From: Spirochaetales bacterium
Lineage (GTDB): Bacteria; Spirochaetota; Spirochaetia; DSM-2461
Length of the DNA: 64,000 bases
Assembly (NCBI GenBank): GCA_016936555.1
Contig: JAFGXR010000114.1
Coordinates: 1-64,000, forward strand
Reading direction: 5' to 3'
Made by a program: the position numbers and the translations under genes. The stretch's first letter is position 1; each line of letters opens with the position of its first letter. Below, in pieces: positions 49,236-57,758 of the stretch. A model generated the notes under the pieces. It worked only from the letters and a program-made list of their open reading frames with translations. It was not told the DNA's origin and searched no databases.

Positions 49236-49763
49236 GTGGATTACGATCAGCTTCTCAGAAAAAAAAGAAAGAAACTAATAGCCGAACCGGAAACCCTTCC
49301 GGTCCGGTTTGCTTATGGAAAAACGGATATCGAGAAAATCGTTCCTCACAGGGATCCTTTTCTTCTGGTTGACCGGCTGACCGGTCTCGACCCGGAAGAA
49401 AAGATTATCGCAGGGGAGACTTTCATCGATCCCGCATGGCCCCTCTTCGCGGGGCATTTTCCCGATTTCCCCGTCTATCCCGGTTCGATGCAGATAGAGA
49501 TGACCGGTCAGCTCGGACTCTGCATGAATTATTTCCTGTCGCAGAATGTGACGGAAATTACCGGTACCCCGGAGATATCTCCCATTAGAGCGACGAGGGT
49601 TGTGGGAGCCTATTATCTTCAGCCTGTTCTGCCCGGTACAACTGTTCGCGTTGTGGCGCAGTTATTGGAGCATGACGGCTATTTCGGCAAGATAATAGGT
49701 CAGGTGATCAATGAGGACGGGCAGGTGGCCTGTGTTTCCATCTCCGAGGTTTGCTTCCTCTGA
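49236..49763 (+). CDS. FabZ/FabA-like hotdog dehydratase
   Basis: 175 aa single hotdog domain. His38 in I-V-P-H-R-D-P-F-L-L-V-D and Glu88 in Y-P-G-S-M-Q-I-E-M-T-G-Q are the expected catalytic pair, with G-H-F-P-D-F-P between. It dehydrates 3-hydroxyacyl-ACP during chain growth. The start GTG 49236 follows directly on the stop of the alpha-oxoamine synthase. It is the last gene of the operon. The family's usual V-P-G V is replaced by Y-P-G-S-M, which may reflect branched substrates (inference). Confidence 0.9.
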   Translation: MDYDQLLRKKRKKLIAEPETLPVRFAYGKTDIEKIVPHRDPFLLVDRLTGLDPEEKIIAGETFIDPAWPLFAGHFPDFPVYPGSMQIEMTGQLGLCMNYFLSQNVTEITGTPEISPIRATRVVGAYYLQPVLPGTTVRVVAQLLEHDGYFGKIIGQVINEDGQVACVSISEVCFL

Positions 49764-49806
49764 GCCGAATCCGGTGTTGAGTCTCTGAAAAAAGAAAGTC
49801 TTTAAA

Positions 49807-50955
49807 TCAATCTTCCGATAAAGGCGGCTTCCGATTTTTCCGTTTGTTTACATACATACGGTTGTCGGCTGTCTTGAGGAGCTGGTCGAAGGTTTCACCT
49901 TCCAGAGGAAAAAAGGCATGTCCGTAGCTGAAAGATACTGTAACGCTTTCAGCAGAAGTCTGAACCGGAGTTTCATTCAGGGCTAAACGGATTTCCGAGA
50001 TCTTTTCAGCTATTTCCCCTTCGGAGATATTGTAGAAGACAACCAAGAATTCGTCTCCTCCCCATCGGGCGAATGTATCTGTTTTCCTGATTTTTATCCG
50101 TGTCGTTTCGGAAAAGACCTTCAGAACCTGGTCTCCCGTTAAATGACCGAAAGAATCGTTTACTATTTTCAGATTATCGATATCGAATATTAAAAGAGAG
50201 AAATTCTCGCCGTATCTTACCGCTCTGTTCAGGATATTTTCAAACTGCTCCATAAAATAATTCCTGTTATAGGCCTTTGTCAGACTGTCAAACCGGGAGA
50301 GATGAACCATATTCCTATAGAGCTGAAATTTCTGCAGAGCAATTTCCAGATTGCTTCGTATGTATTCCATGGATTGTAAATCCTCGCTGGAAAAAGCCTT
50401 CGGATCTCTGTTATCTATATGGAGAATACCCTCCACCTGGCCATTGAGAATGAGTGGAACGGCAATGGTCGAACGTATATGCCACTCATCGGAGTCTTCG
50501 GCCAGCGGTATCAATTCAAGGTCTTCAATCAGAGATACATCATCAATAATTTCCGATTGAATGATCTTTCCTCCGGAATATTTCCAGAGAATTGTTTCCT
50601 CGAGAGGGATTTTGAAATCGCGGATCTTCTCTTCATCGAATCCCTGCTGGACGGCACACTCGAATAATCCTGCGTCATTTTTGACAAGAACGCTGCCGAC
50701 GCAGGCATTGGGAATAAAGGCAATCACTTTTGCAAGAATTAATTTATACAGGTCTTCGGGATTTTCTATTCCCACGATGGACTGTGTAATATCCAGCATC
50801 GATTTGTTGAGTAATTCCAGTTTCTCTCTTTCCGCAAGTGTCTGTTTTAAAGTTCTGTTTCTACTGATATCCCTGAAAATGAGAAATAGAGTGGATATGA
50901 GTAAAATCGTACATGAGATGACGAGAGAGTAGAAGACAACCGCACTGATATTCAT
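49807..50955 (-). CDS. GAF-GGDEF diguanylate cyclase
   Basis: 382 aa: one N-terminal membrane helix (residues 6-27), a coiled linker, a GAF domain (about 75-200), and a C-terminal GGDEF domain with F-D-I-D-N-L-K-I-V-N-D-S-F-G-H and R-W-G-G-D-E-F-L. The active site is intact, so it should make c-di-GMP. R-xx-D just before the active site is not obvious, so product inhibition is uncertain. It converges on the end of the lipid operon and separates it from the FabH/TetR/KS block; no functional link is evident. Confidence 0.93.
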   Translation of the reverse strand: MNISAVVFYSLVISCTILLISTLFLIFRDISRNRTLKQTLAEREKLELLNKSMLDITQSIVGIENPEDLYKLILAKVIAFIPNACVGSVLVKNDAGLFECAVQQGFDEEKIRDFKIPLEETILWKYSGGKIIQSEIIDDVSLIEDLELIPLAEDSDEWHIRSTIAVPLILNGQVEGILHIDNRDPKAFSSEDLQSMEYIRSNLEIALQKFQLYRNMVHLSRFDSLTKAYNRNYFMEQFENILNRAVRYGENFSLLIFDIDNLKIVNDSFGHLTGDQVLKVFSETTRIKIRKTDTFARWGGDEFLVVFYNISEGEIAEKISEIRLALNETPVQTSAESVTVSFSYGHAFFPLEGETFDQLLKTADNRMYVNKRKNRKPPLSED

Positions 50956-51013
50956 CTGAAGTTACACCAGCCTCAAAGCTATTCATATTCAGTATATAAC
51001 AGCACGGTATATT

Positions 51014-51997
51014 TTACCACTCGAATATCAGACCGGAATGGGTCAACCCGCCTCCGAATCCGTAGAGAAGAACTTTCTGACCTTTTTTCAGTTTACCCGC
51101 TTTTTCGGCATCCGAAAGAGCGAGGGGGATGGTCACTGAAGAGGTGTTTCCGTAATACTCCAGGCTTGACAGGGTCTGTTCAGGCGCAAAGCCTATTTTC
51201 TCGCCGATGGAATGAATCATTCTGAGATTGGCGCTGTGCGGCACAAACCAGTCAATGTCATCGGTCGTCATGCCCGCCTCTTCCAGCATGGCTTTTACAC
51301 TGGCCGGGACCGTTTTGATGACGAAGGTATAAACGGCCCTACCGTCCTGGTAGAGAAAGTTCACATTTTCCGCTTCCTCTTTTTCGATCCTGCCGGAGAG
51401 ACCCGTACAATAGAGCTTGTTTCCCGATTTGCCCTGAGATCCGTAGTAGGCACCGAAAAATCCGGGATTCTCATTATCCCGTTCCAGTAGGGCGGCTCCG
51501 GCTCCGTCTCCGAAGAGAATGCAGGTGTTTCTGTCGGAATAATCGGTTATTTTGGAAAGGACTTCCGATGAAATGACCAGCACTTTGTTGCTCTGACCTG
51601 TCGTAATCATGGAATTGGCTACCTGCATGGCGTAGACGAATCCGGAGCAGGCTGCATTCAGATCGAGAACGCCTGTTGTTTCAGGGAAATTCATGCGACC
51701 GTGGATGACCGCAGAAACGCTGGGCGTTATATAGTCGGGAGTAATGGTCGCCACGATGATCAGATCTATTTCATTGATATCGACGGAGAAACGGGAGACG
51801 AGGTCCTGTACGGCCTTGACCGCCATATCGGTGACATATTCATCATCTGCGGCTATTCTTCGCTCTATTATTCCTGTTCTCTGAATAATCCACTCGTCGC
51901 TGGTATCGACCATTTTTTCCAGATCCTGATTTGATAGTACCTTTTCCGGTACATAGGATCCGAATGCTGTAACGCGGGCTCTGGAAATGAAATTCAA
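51014..51997 (-). CDS. Beta-ketoacyl-ACP synthase III (FabH-like)
   Basis: 327 aa priming enzyme. The triad is intact: Cys117 (N-A-A-C-S-G-F), His254 (V-P-H-S-A-N) and Asn284 (Y-Y-G-N-T-S-S). The start is TTG 51997 with AAAGGAG seven bases upstream; it begins one base after the TetR stop, so the two genes are cotranscribed. It would start chains by joining an acyl-CoA primer to malonyl-ACP; branched or acetyl primer choice is not readable. As there is no other FabH here, it likely primes the nearby operon. Confidence 0.93.
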   Translation of the reverse strand: MNFISRARVTAFGSYVPEKVLSNQDLEKMVDTSDEWIIQRTGIIERRIAADDEYVTDMAVKAVQDLVSRFSVDINEIDLIIVATITPDYITPSVSAVIHGRMNFPETTGVLDLNAACSGFVYAMQVANSMITTGQSNKVLVISSEVLSKITDYSDRNTCILFGDGAGAALLERDNENPGFFGAYYGSQGKSGNKLYCTGLSGRIEKEEAENVNFLYQDGRAVYTFVIKTVPASVKAMLEEAGMTTDDIDWFVPHSANLRMIHSIGEKIGFAPEQTLSSLEYYGNTSSVTIPLALSDAEKAGKLKKGQKVLLYGFGGGLTHSGLIFEW

Positions 51998-51998
51998 A

Positions 51999-52577
51999 TT
52001 ATTGCTCCTTTTCTTTGCAGATATGGAAAACCAGATCTTTTTCGGCTCTTTTTATTCTTCCCGGTTCTTTAAAAATCCGGGCCATTTTCAATGATCCCGA
52101 CATGACATAGATCATGTGTCTCGCCGTGTCTGAACTGCGGAGATATTCCCGGAACTCACCTTCTTTCTTCCCTTTGTCCACAAGTTCGGTCAGCCACTGC
52201 TCTACTTGTGCGATAAGTTCCTGGGAGTGTTCCTGTATTCCCGCGGGCATGCTGTGATAGTCGGCAGCAACCATACCGATGGGACAGATTCTTGTACAGT
52301 TGTTTGAGAGTGAGCCATACATCCGGCAGAAGGCTATCAGCCGCTCTCTGTTACTGGCTGTGCCCAGTCTTTTGGTCCAGAGGGAAAAGAGCCTGCTGTA
52401 TTTTCTGATGAAAGCGATTCCAAGATCCTCCTTTTTGGGAAAATGGTAATGAATGCTGGCTTTCCTGATATTGATGGCGGATGCTATATCGTTATAGCTG
52501 AAACCCTGATAGCCGTAGGAGAGTATGAGTTCTTCAGCTGTTTTTACTATCAGTGATTTTGTTGATCTGGTTTGCAT
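51999..52577 (-). CDS. TetR-family regulator of the lipid island
   Basis: 192 aa. TetR HTH: I-V-K-T-A-E-E-L-I-L-S-Y-G-Y-Q-G-F-S, Y-N-D-I-A-S-A-I-N-I-R-K-A-S-I-H-Y-H-F; the C-terminal domain belongs to the YcdC/NemR-like type (G-M-V-A-A-D-Y). It is upstream of fabH and downstream of a perfect 24-bp palindrome, its likely operator. It probably senses an acyl or electrophilic ligand and tunes fabH and perhaps the operons nearby (inference). Confidence 0.92.
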   Translation of the reverse strand: MQTRSTKSLIVKTAEELILSYGYQGFSYNDIASAINIRKASIHYHFPKKEDLGIAFIRKYSRLFSLWTKRLGTASNRERLIAFCRMYGSLSNNCTRICPIGMVAADYHSMPAGIQEHSQELIAQVEQWLTELVDKGKKEGEFREYLRSSDTARHMIYVMSGSLKMARIFKEPGRIKRAEKDLVFHICKEKEQ

Positions 52578-52586
52578 TATAAAATC

Positions 52587-52610
52587 ATTCTACCTACTAG
52601 TAGGTAGAAT
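52587..52610. promoter_or_regulatory. Perfect 24-bp palindromic operator of the TetR gene
   Basis: Each half is ATTCTACCTACT, meeting at 52598/52599. It begins ten bases before the tetR ATG (52577), overlapping the expected promoter. TetR-family operators with this length and symmetry bind two dimers or one dimer tightly. Confidence 0.75.
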
Positions 52611-52635
52611 GTCAAATTCGAAAAAGTTTCAGCCG

Positions 52636-52659
52636 AAAAAAAAGACCGGAAACCCGGCC
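52636..52659 (-). terminator. Intrinsic terminator after the second ketosynthase
   Basis: Minus-strand stem GGCCGG / CCGGTC (52659-52654 with 52649-52644, one G-U pair), loop GTTT, followed by eight T residues. It separates the KS transcript from tetR-fabH. Confidence 0.8.
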
Positions 52660-52683
52660 TTTATTATAGGGATCTACTTGCTC

Positions 52684-53949
52684 TCAGCCTTTATAGCGGG
52701 AAAAGATGATTGATGCATTCTGCCCGCCAAAACCGAATGAATTGGAGATGATATGGTCGATTTTTTTATCAACATAGGTCTCTGTTACGACATTCAGTTC
52801 GATAGCCGGATCCTGATTAAAGACATTTATAGTAGGGTGAACTGTGCCGTCAATAAATACGCGCATATCTGCGACGGCTTCCACTGCGCTCGCTCCACCT
52901 ATCAAGTGTCCTGTCATGGATTTTGTGCTGTGTACAGGTACTGTCTTCCCGTATTCTTTCAATACAGTATTAATAGCATAGGCTTCAATTTTATCTCCGA
53001 GTGGAGTCGATGTTCCATGGCAATTAATAAGGCCGATGTCTGAGGGGGTCAAGCCCGCTTCGTCCAGAGCCATCTGAATGGCCCGGATTGCACCGTCAGC
53101 TTCGGGATGAGGAGCTACAAGGTCATAGGCATCGCTGGAAAAGCCGTATCCGCTTACTTCGGCATATATTTTAGCGCCTCTCGCTTTCGCGTGTTCCAGC
53201 TCTTCAAAACACATGACTCCGGCTCCTTCTCCGATGACAAAACCGTCTCTATCAATATCAAATGGGCGGCTTGCTGTTTCGGGAGAATCATTTCTCAGAG
53301 AAAGGGCTCCGATACTTCCAAATGCAGAAACACCGGCTTTATTAATTATAGCTTCGGATCCTCCTGTAAACATAACATCGGCCATTCCGGATTTGATTAG
53401 CATCATAGATGTTCCAAAAGAGTGATTTCCCGAAGAACAGGCTGAGTTCAGAGAAAAAGATGGCCCTTTAAGTCCGGCTTCCTGTGAAAAGAAGGCCGAT
53501 CCCGTACTGGGTATGGCTCCGATTACATAAAAGGGGGAAGTTGCATTCATGCCTTTAGTCACTATACGGCCGACATTATCAAAGTGAGAATAAAGACCGC
53601 CGACACCCGAACCTATGAGAGAGCCGTATCGCTCCGGGTTTTTTGATACATCGAGACCGGAATCCTCTAATGCCTGAACTCCGGCAACTTGAGCAAGAAT
53701 GTTATATCTATCGAGTCTTCTGGTCATTTTTTTGGAAGAAAAAAAAGGGGACAGGTCAGGGAGGTCGACTTCTCCGGCAATTTGTATTTCGTAGTCTCCT
53801 GTATCAAAACTTGAAATTTTTCTTATTCCTGATTCTCCATCTGCCAGGTTCTTCCAAAATTCTTGAACATTGGAACCGATCGGATTGATAGTTCCAATTC
53901 CTGTTATCACAACTCTTCTTTCTGAAAAGTTGCTGCCCATATTGCCCAT
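52684..53949 (-). CDS. Beta-ketoacyl-ACP synthase II (FabF-like)
   Basis: 421 aa from ATG 53949 (AAGGA seven bases upstream; the 53979 start lacks one). Cys171 (N-S-A-C-S-S-G), His311 (N-C-H-G-T-S-T-P) and His348 (K-S-M-T-G-H-L) are intact, so it is an active elongating KS. It is closer to standard FabF than the KS at 41882. Possible roles: elongation partner with different chain-length range, or general fatty-acid synthesis. It is divergent from the phosphopantetheinyl transferase gene, with a shared 147-bp region. Confidence 0.93.
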   Translation of the reverse strand: MGNMGSNFSERRVVITGIGTINPIGSNVQEFWKNLADGESGIRKISSFDTGDYEIQIAGEVDLPDLSPFFSSKKMTRRLDRYNILAQVAGVQALEDSGLDVSKNPERYGSLIGSGVGGLYSHFDNVGRIVTKGMNATSPFYVIGAIPSTGSAFFSQEAGLKGPSFSLNSACSSGNHSFGTSMMLIKSGMADVMFTGGSEAIINKAGVSAFGSIGALSLRNDSPETASRPFDIDRDGFVIGEGAGVMCFEELEHAKARGAKIYAEVSGYGFSSDAYDLVAPHPEADGAIRAIQMALDEAGLTPSDIGLINCHGTSTPLGDKIEAYAINTVLKEYGKTVPVHSTKSMTGHLIGGASAVEAVADMRVFIDGTVHPTINVFNQDPAIELNVVTETYVDKKIDHIISNSFGFGGQNASIIFSRYKG

Positions 53950-53997
53950 AGTATTTCCTTTTTGTATATTAATTATCAATTATTTATTCAACCTTGA

Positions 53998-54044
53998 TAT
54001 TCAACCCCGATGCAGAGCTATTGTCAAGACTATTGCCGGGGTTG
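53998..54044 (-). promoter_or_regulatory. Promoter region of the second ketosynthase with inverted repeat
   Basis: Minus strand TTGACA (54027-54022), 18-bp spacer, TGAATA (54003-53998). An inverted repeat CAACCCCG (54002-54009) / CGGGGTTG (54037-54044) brackets the promoter and may be an operator or form a loop. Confidence 0.5.
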
Positions 54045-54096
54045 TTAACCAATTCCAATTACTTTAAAGTTATTTTATAGGCAAAGGAGTAAGTGT

Positions 54097-54711
54097 TTGT
54101 CTGAAAGGAAATTGTTCGAGTTGTGGCTCGCTTCTGAAAATGAGATAGAAGAATTGGTCCCCTATGAAAAAACGAATAATCATTCTTTGAGCAACCGCTT
54201 CACCGGTTTCATCCTCGGACAGTGCATCGAGGGATTTTCTCCTTCCATGATCGCAAAGAATGAACATGGTAAACCGGTTCTGAAAGGAGTTCCCTTCAGC
54301 TATAACCTCAGTCATTGCGATAATCTGTTTGCCTTGCTTGTCACCTCGTTCCCCTTCTGCGGCGTCGATGTGCAATCTGTTAAGGACATAGCCAGATACG
54401 AAGATGCTCTGCGCTCCGTTTTTACAGACAGAGAATACGCTATTCTGGAAGAGAAGGGGACTCCGGGGGATTTTTTTCAGTTATGGAGCCTCAAGGAAGC
54501 CTATGTCAAAGCCCTGGGCGGTTCGATCTGGTACGGCCGGGATTTCGATTCTTCAACCGAGCCGGGGTGTTATTCCGATAAATGGTTTCAGAGGGGTGGT
54601 CTTTCCTTCTTTTCTACGGAGATTGAAAAAGATGTTTATCTCTCTCTGGCTGTTCCCTCTTTGTCTGAAGATAGGGCTTTTAGAAAAATGAGGCTTAAGG
54701 ACTTTTCTTGA
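54097..54711 (+). CDS. Sfp-type 4'-phosphopantetheinyl transferase
   Basis: 204 aa. Converts apo-ACP to holo-ACP using CoA. Seen: H-G-K-P-V-L-x6-S-Y-N-L-S-H-C-D (P1/P2), F-C-G-V-D-V-Q (Mg ligands) and F-F-Q-L-W-S-L-K-E-A-Y-V-K-A-L-G (P3). Start TTG 54097 has AAGGAG seven bases upstream. Sfp-type enzymes usually serve secondary-metabolite carriers, in keeping with the dedicated ACP of this island. The PRTase gene follows after 25 bases. Confidence 0.92.
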   Translation: MSERKLFELWLASENEIEELVPYEKTNNHSLSNRFTGFILGQCIEGFSPSMIAKNEHGKPVLKGVPFSYNLSHCDNLFALLVTSFPFCGVDVQSVKDIARYEDALRSVFTDREYAILEEKGTPGDFFQLWSLKEAYVKALGGSIWYGRDFDSSTEPGCYSDKWFQRGGLSFFSTEIEKDVYLSLAVPSLSEDRAFRKMRLKDFS

Positions 54712-54736
54712 TTTACTTTACAGATTATTCTGAGAC

Positions 54737-55243
54737 ATGGAAAAGTATTACGTATCATACAACCGCATTCACAGCATAATGAAGGACCTGGCGGAACAGG
54801 TTACGGCTTCGGGCTTCGAGCCCGACTATATTGTCGCCATCGGGACCGGGGGATTCATCCCGGCCCGTATGCTCAAGACCAATATCAACCGCCCCATCCT
54901 GACAGTCGGTATCGCCTATTACGATCTCAATGACAATCTTATGGATCATCCCCATATCATTCAGTGGATTGATGATGCCGATGCCAAGCTGAAAGGCAGG
55001 AAGATTCTCCTTGTCGATGAAGTCGATGATTCGAGGGCAACCATAGGGTATTGCCTTGACACTCTTCTGACCCATGAACCGGAAGAGATCGCTGTCGTCG
55101 TCGTGCATAACAAGGATAAAGAGAAAAGAGGCGCCATTCCCCCCCAGGTGACTAAATATTTCGCAGGGGAGACCATGGAGGATAAATGGATCTGCTATCC
55201 CTGGGATGCCGATGACATTTACGAACACGACAGGAACTGCTGA
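54737..55243 (+). CDS. Phosphoribosyltransferase (xanthine/hypoxanthine type)
   Basis: 168 aa type I PRTase, similar in length to Gpt/Hpt. The PRPP-binding loop I-L-L-V-D-E-V-D-D-S-R-A-T (residues about 92-104) is intact, and G-T-G-G-F-I-P-A-R at 37-45 is the PPi loop. It salvages a purine base with PRPP; xanthine or guanine is likely, but not certain. No role in the lipid island is evident. It lies downstream of the PPTase on the same strand and converges on the MMPL gene. Confidence 0.85.
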   Translation: MEKYYVSYNRIHSIMKDLAEQVTASGFEPDYIVAIGTGGFIPARMLKTNINRPILTVGIAYYDLNDNLMDHPHIIQWIDDADAKLKGRKILLVDEVDDSRATIGYCLDTLLTHEPEEIAVVVVHNKDKEKRGAIPPQVTKYFAGETMEDKWICYPWDADDIYEHDRNC

Positions 55244-55270
55244 GAGCAGCTGCCGCATATTCATTATCTT

Positions 55271-57607
55271 TTATTCGGAATCGGGCCGCTCTTTGAAAGG
55301 GCGGCTCAGTTTTATTATATAGGGTGTTACTGTGAAGTCGGCGATGAGCGCCGATAACATGGCGACAATCATATAAATCCCCATATTCACCATACTGTGA
55401 ACCGCCGAGGTCAGGAAGGCCGCAAATGTCGCGCAGAGTATGACATTGGCCAGAATGAGGGCTTTACCGACTTTTATAAATGAATTCCTGATGGATTTCA
55501 TATAATCCCCTGTTTTATTAAAATCCTGTTTCACATGATTGATGAAATGTATCGTGTCGTCTACAGCCAGTCCCATAACCATCGGCGCTATGGTCATGGT
55601 TACGAATTCCAGAGAAACGCCCATAAATCCCATCAACCCGCCTGTAATGATGATCGGTGTGATGTTGGGAATCATGGCTATAAGACCCAGTTTGAAATTC
55701 CTGAATACTATCATCATCATAATGGAAATTATAACAAGAGCCGTCATAACAGACCTGATCAGACCGATTGTTATATATTGATTCATTATGCTCATCTGGA
55801 TGGCGCTGCCGGTGAGCAGATAGCGGAATCCGGGATACTGATCTTCAGGGAAAAGCCTCTTCAGTTCTTCCTCAAGGGAATCGATATGGTTTTTCGTCTG
55901 CAGAGTTGAAACATCGTAAATTTCGACCAGGATTTTCAGGGTTGAATTGTCATCATTTATCCAGGGTTTCAGGCTGCGGTCCGAACTCCTCCGGGTAAAA
56001 CCGACCAGTCCCCTTATCAGCGAGCTCTTCTCCGGAATGGAGTAATAGGATTCATCCCCTCTGTGACGGAGCATATTCACTTCCCTGATCAGACTGTTTA
56101 TGGATGTTGTCCTTTTAACAAAATGGGTTTCATTGATAAAAGCGGTCAGCTCATCGACTTTTTCAAGAACTTCAGGAGTTATGGCCGAGTCCTTGCCATC
56201 GAAAATCAGAGCGATATTATAGGCATTGCTCGATCCTATTTCCGATTCCGATATGTAATTCTGATTAACGGCGTGGGGGAGTTTATCCCCCAGCATCTGC
56301 TTCCTGTTCAGATCGACGGACAGCTTGGAAATTCCGAAGGCGGAAAGACCCATTATGATGAAGAAACTTACGGAGATAAGGGCTCCGTGATGCATGATCA
56401 CATCGCTCAGTTTTCCCATCCAGGTCTCCACCCGGTCGACTCCCGACTCCCCGCTTCCCGACAGAGCCTTCTTTTTCGAAAGGGATTTGTCATTTTCTCC
56501 CAGAGCCAGTATGGACGTGAACAGAAGCATGGACAGCAGGTAGACGATGGTAATGCTTATTGCCGAAACGACTCCCACCCATTGAATGGCCGTTATCGGT
56601 ACGGAAACAAAGGATAAAAGGGCGAATATCGTTGTGAAGGCCGTAAAGAGAATAGGCCATCCGGTCTCCTTGACCGCATGGACAAGAGCCCGGTTTTTAT
56701 TCCTGTACTGCAGATAGTTTCTTCTGTAAAAATTAAAGATATGAATCGTATATCCAATCGAAACGGCAATGGAGAGAAGAACGGGGATGAGCATAAAGGT
56801 TGAATCGATTGTCATATTCAACCAGCCCATGGCTCCGAAGACAGATCCCGTGGAAATGGAAATGGTCAGAATCGCGGCGATTATGGTTTTAAGGGAACGG
56901 AGAATATACACAATCAGAACTATGGCGATCAGGGCGGCGAGGCTGATCATTTTTATCAGATCACTCATCATATCCTCGCTTTTCTGATAGAGGAGAACGG
57001 GTACCCCCGTTGCTCTGAGAACGGCTCCTCTGTCCTGATATCTTTCCACTATATCAAAAGCTTTCTTTCCCACAACATAAGCCGGATCGTTGTGCTGATA
57101 ATCTCCGATTATATCTTCTTCATAGGGATTGAGGCTGCATAAAATCCAGGCCTGGGTATAGTCCCGGGAATAAAGTACGCCTCTCACACTCTTCCGGATA
57201 TCAAGGTTTCTCCGGCTTTCTTCCTTATCGGAACCTTCTTCAATGAATGTCGCAATGGAGGTTGCCGCGCTGATAATAGGCATCTCGGCGGTAAGCGTAT
57301 TGCTGAGATCTCTTATCAATGCGAGAGTCTCTTCGGAGAACACATCCTCCGCTTCTACGAGGATGCCGATAAAATCGCTGTTGCCGAAAATTGAGTCGAA
57401 CTCTTTCTGGTCCACAACGACGGGATCATCATCGAGAAAAAGATTTGTCAGGGAAACCGATGTCTGCAGGTTTCTTATCCCTGTTGTGAAGAAAACCCCG
57501 GTTAAAAGGATTGAAATAATCAGCAGCCATTTAAACTTTATGATAAATTCACCCAGATTCTCAAAAAAATCCAGTGCGATAGTTTCCAGCGATTTATTAA
57601 AAAACAT
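55271..57607 (-). CDS. MMPL/RND-superfamily lipid exporter
   Basis: 778 aa from ATG 57607 (AGGA seven bases upstream). Two bundles of about six helices, each after a large periplasmic loop. Seen: I-S-I-S-T-G-S-V-F-G-A-M-G-W near TM4 in the first half and P-M-V-M-G-L-A-V-D-D-T-I-H-F-I-N-H in the second half, the proton-relay Asp pair of MMPL/HpnN-type transporters. Members move lipids such as mycolates, hopanoids or fatty acids across the periplasm. Its place between the lipid enzymes and two acyltransferases makes the island product a plausible cargo (inference). Confidence 0.9.
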   Translation of the reverse strand: MFFNKSLETIALDFFENLGEFIIKFKWLLIISILLTGVFFTTGIRNLQTSVSLTNLFLDDDPVVVDQKEFDSIFGNSDFIGILVEAEDVFSEETLALIRDLSNTLTAEMPIISAATSIATFIEEGSDKEESRRNLDIRKSVRGVLYSRDYTQAWILCSLNPYEEDIIGDYQHNDPAYVVGKKAFDIVERYQDRGAVLRATGVPVLLYQKSEDMMSDLIKMISLAALIAIVLIVYILRSLKTIIAAILTISISTGSVFGAMGWLNMTIDSTFMLIPVLLSIAVSIGYTIHIFNFYRRNYLQYRNKNRALVHAVKETGWPILFTAFTTIFALLSFVSVPITAIQWVGVVSAISITIVYLLSMLLFTSILALGENDKSLSKKKALSGSGESGVDRVETWMGKLSDVIMHHGALISVSFFIIMGLSAFGISKLSVDLNRKQMLGDKLPHAVNQNYISESEIGSSNAYNIALIFDGKDSAITPEVLEKVDELTAFINETHFVKRTTSINSLIREVNMLRHRGDESYYSIPEKSSLIRGLVGFTRRSSDRSLKPWINDDNSTLKILVEIYDVSTLQTKNHIDSLEEELKRLFPEDQYPGFRYLLTGSAIQMSIMNQYITIGLIRSVMTALVIISIMMMIVFRNFKLGLIAMIPNITPIIITGGLMGFMGVSLEFVTMTIAPMVMGLAVDDTIHFINHVKQDFNKTGDYMKSIRNSFIKVGKALILANVILCATFAAFLTSAVHSMVNMGIYMIVAMLSALIADFTVTPYIIKLSRPFKERPDSE

Positions 57608-57723
57608 GAAAAAGTCCTGTGATAGGTTAAAAGTATGTATAATCAATATATTTATACATTATTCACCGGTTTTAATACAATGGATCTTCCGCCATAGACG
57701 TATCAATTTTGAAGTTTACCATT

Positions 57724-57751
57724 TTCACAGCCTTTCTTTTGATGTTATATT
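57724..57751 (+). promoter_or_regulatory. Promoter of the HAD/acyltransferase operon (near-leaderless)
   Basis: TTCACA (57724-57729), 16-bp spacer, TATATT (57746-57751), then seven bases to ATG 57759; no Shine-Dalgarno. Confidence 0.6.
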
Positions 57752-57758
57752 TTAAAAG

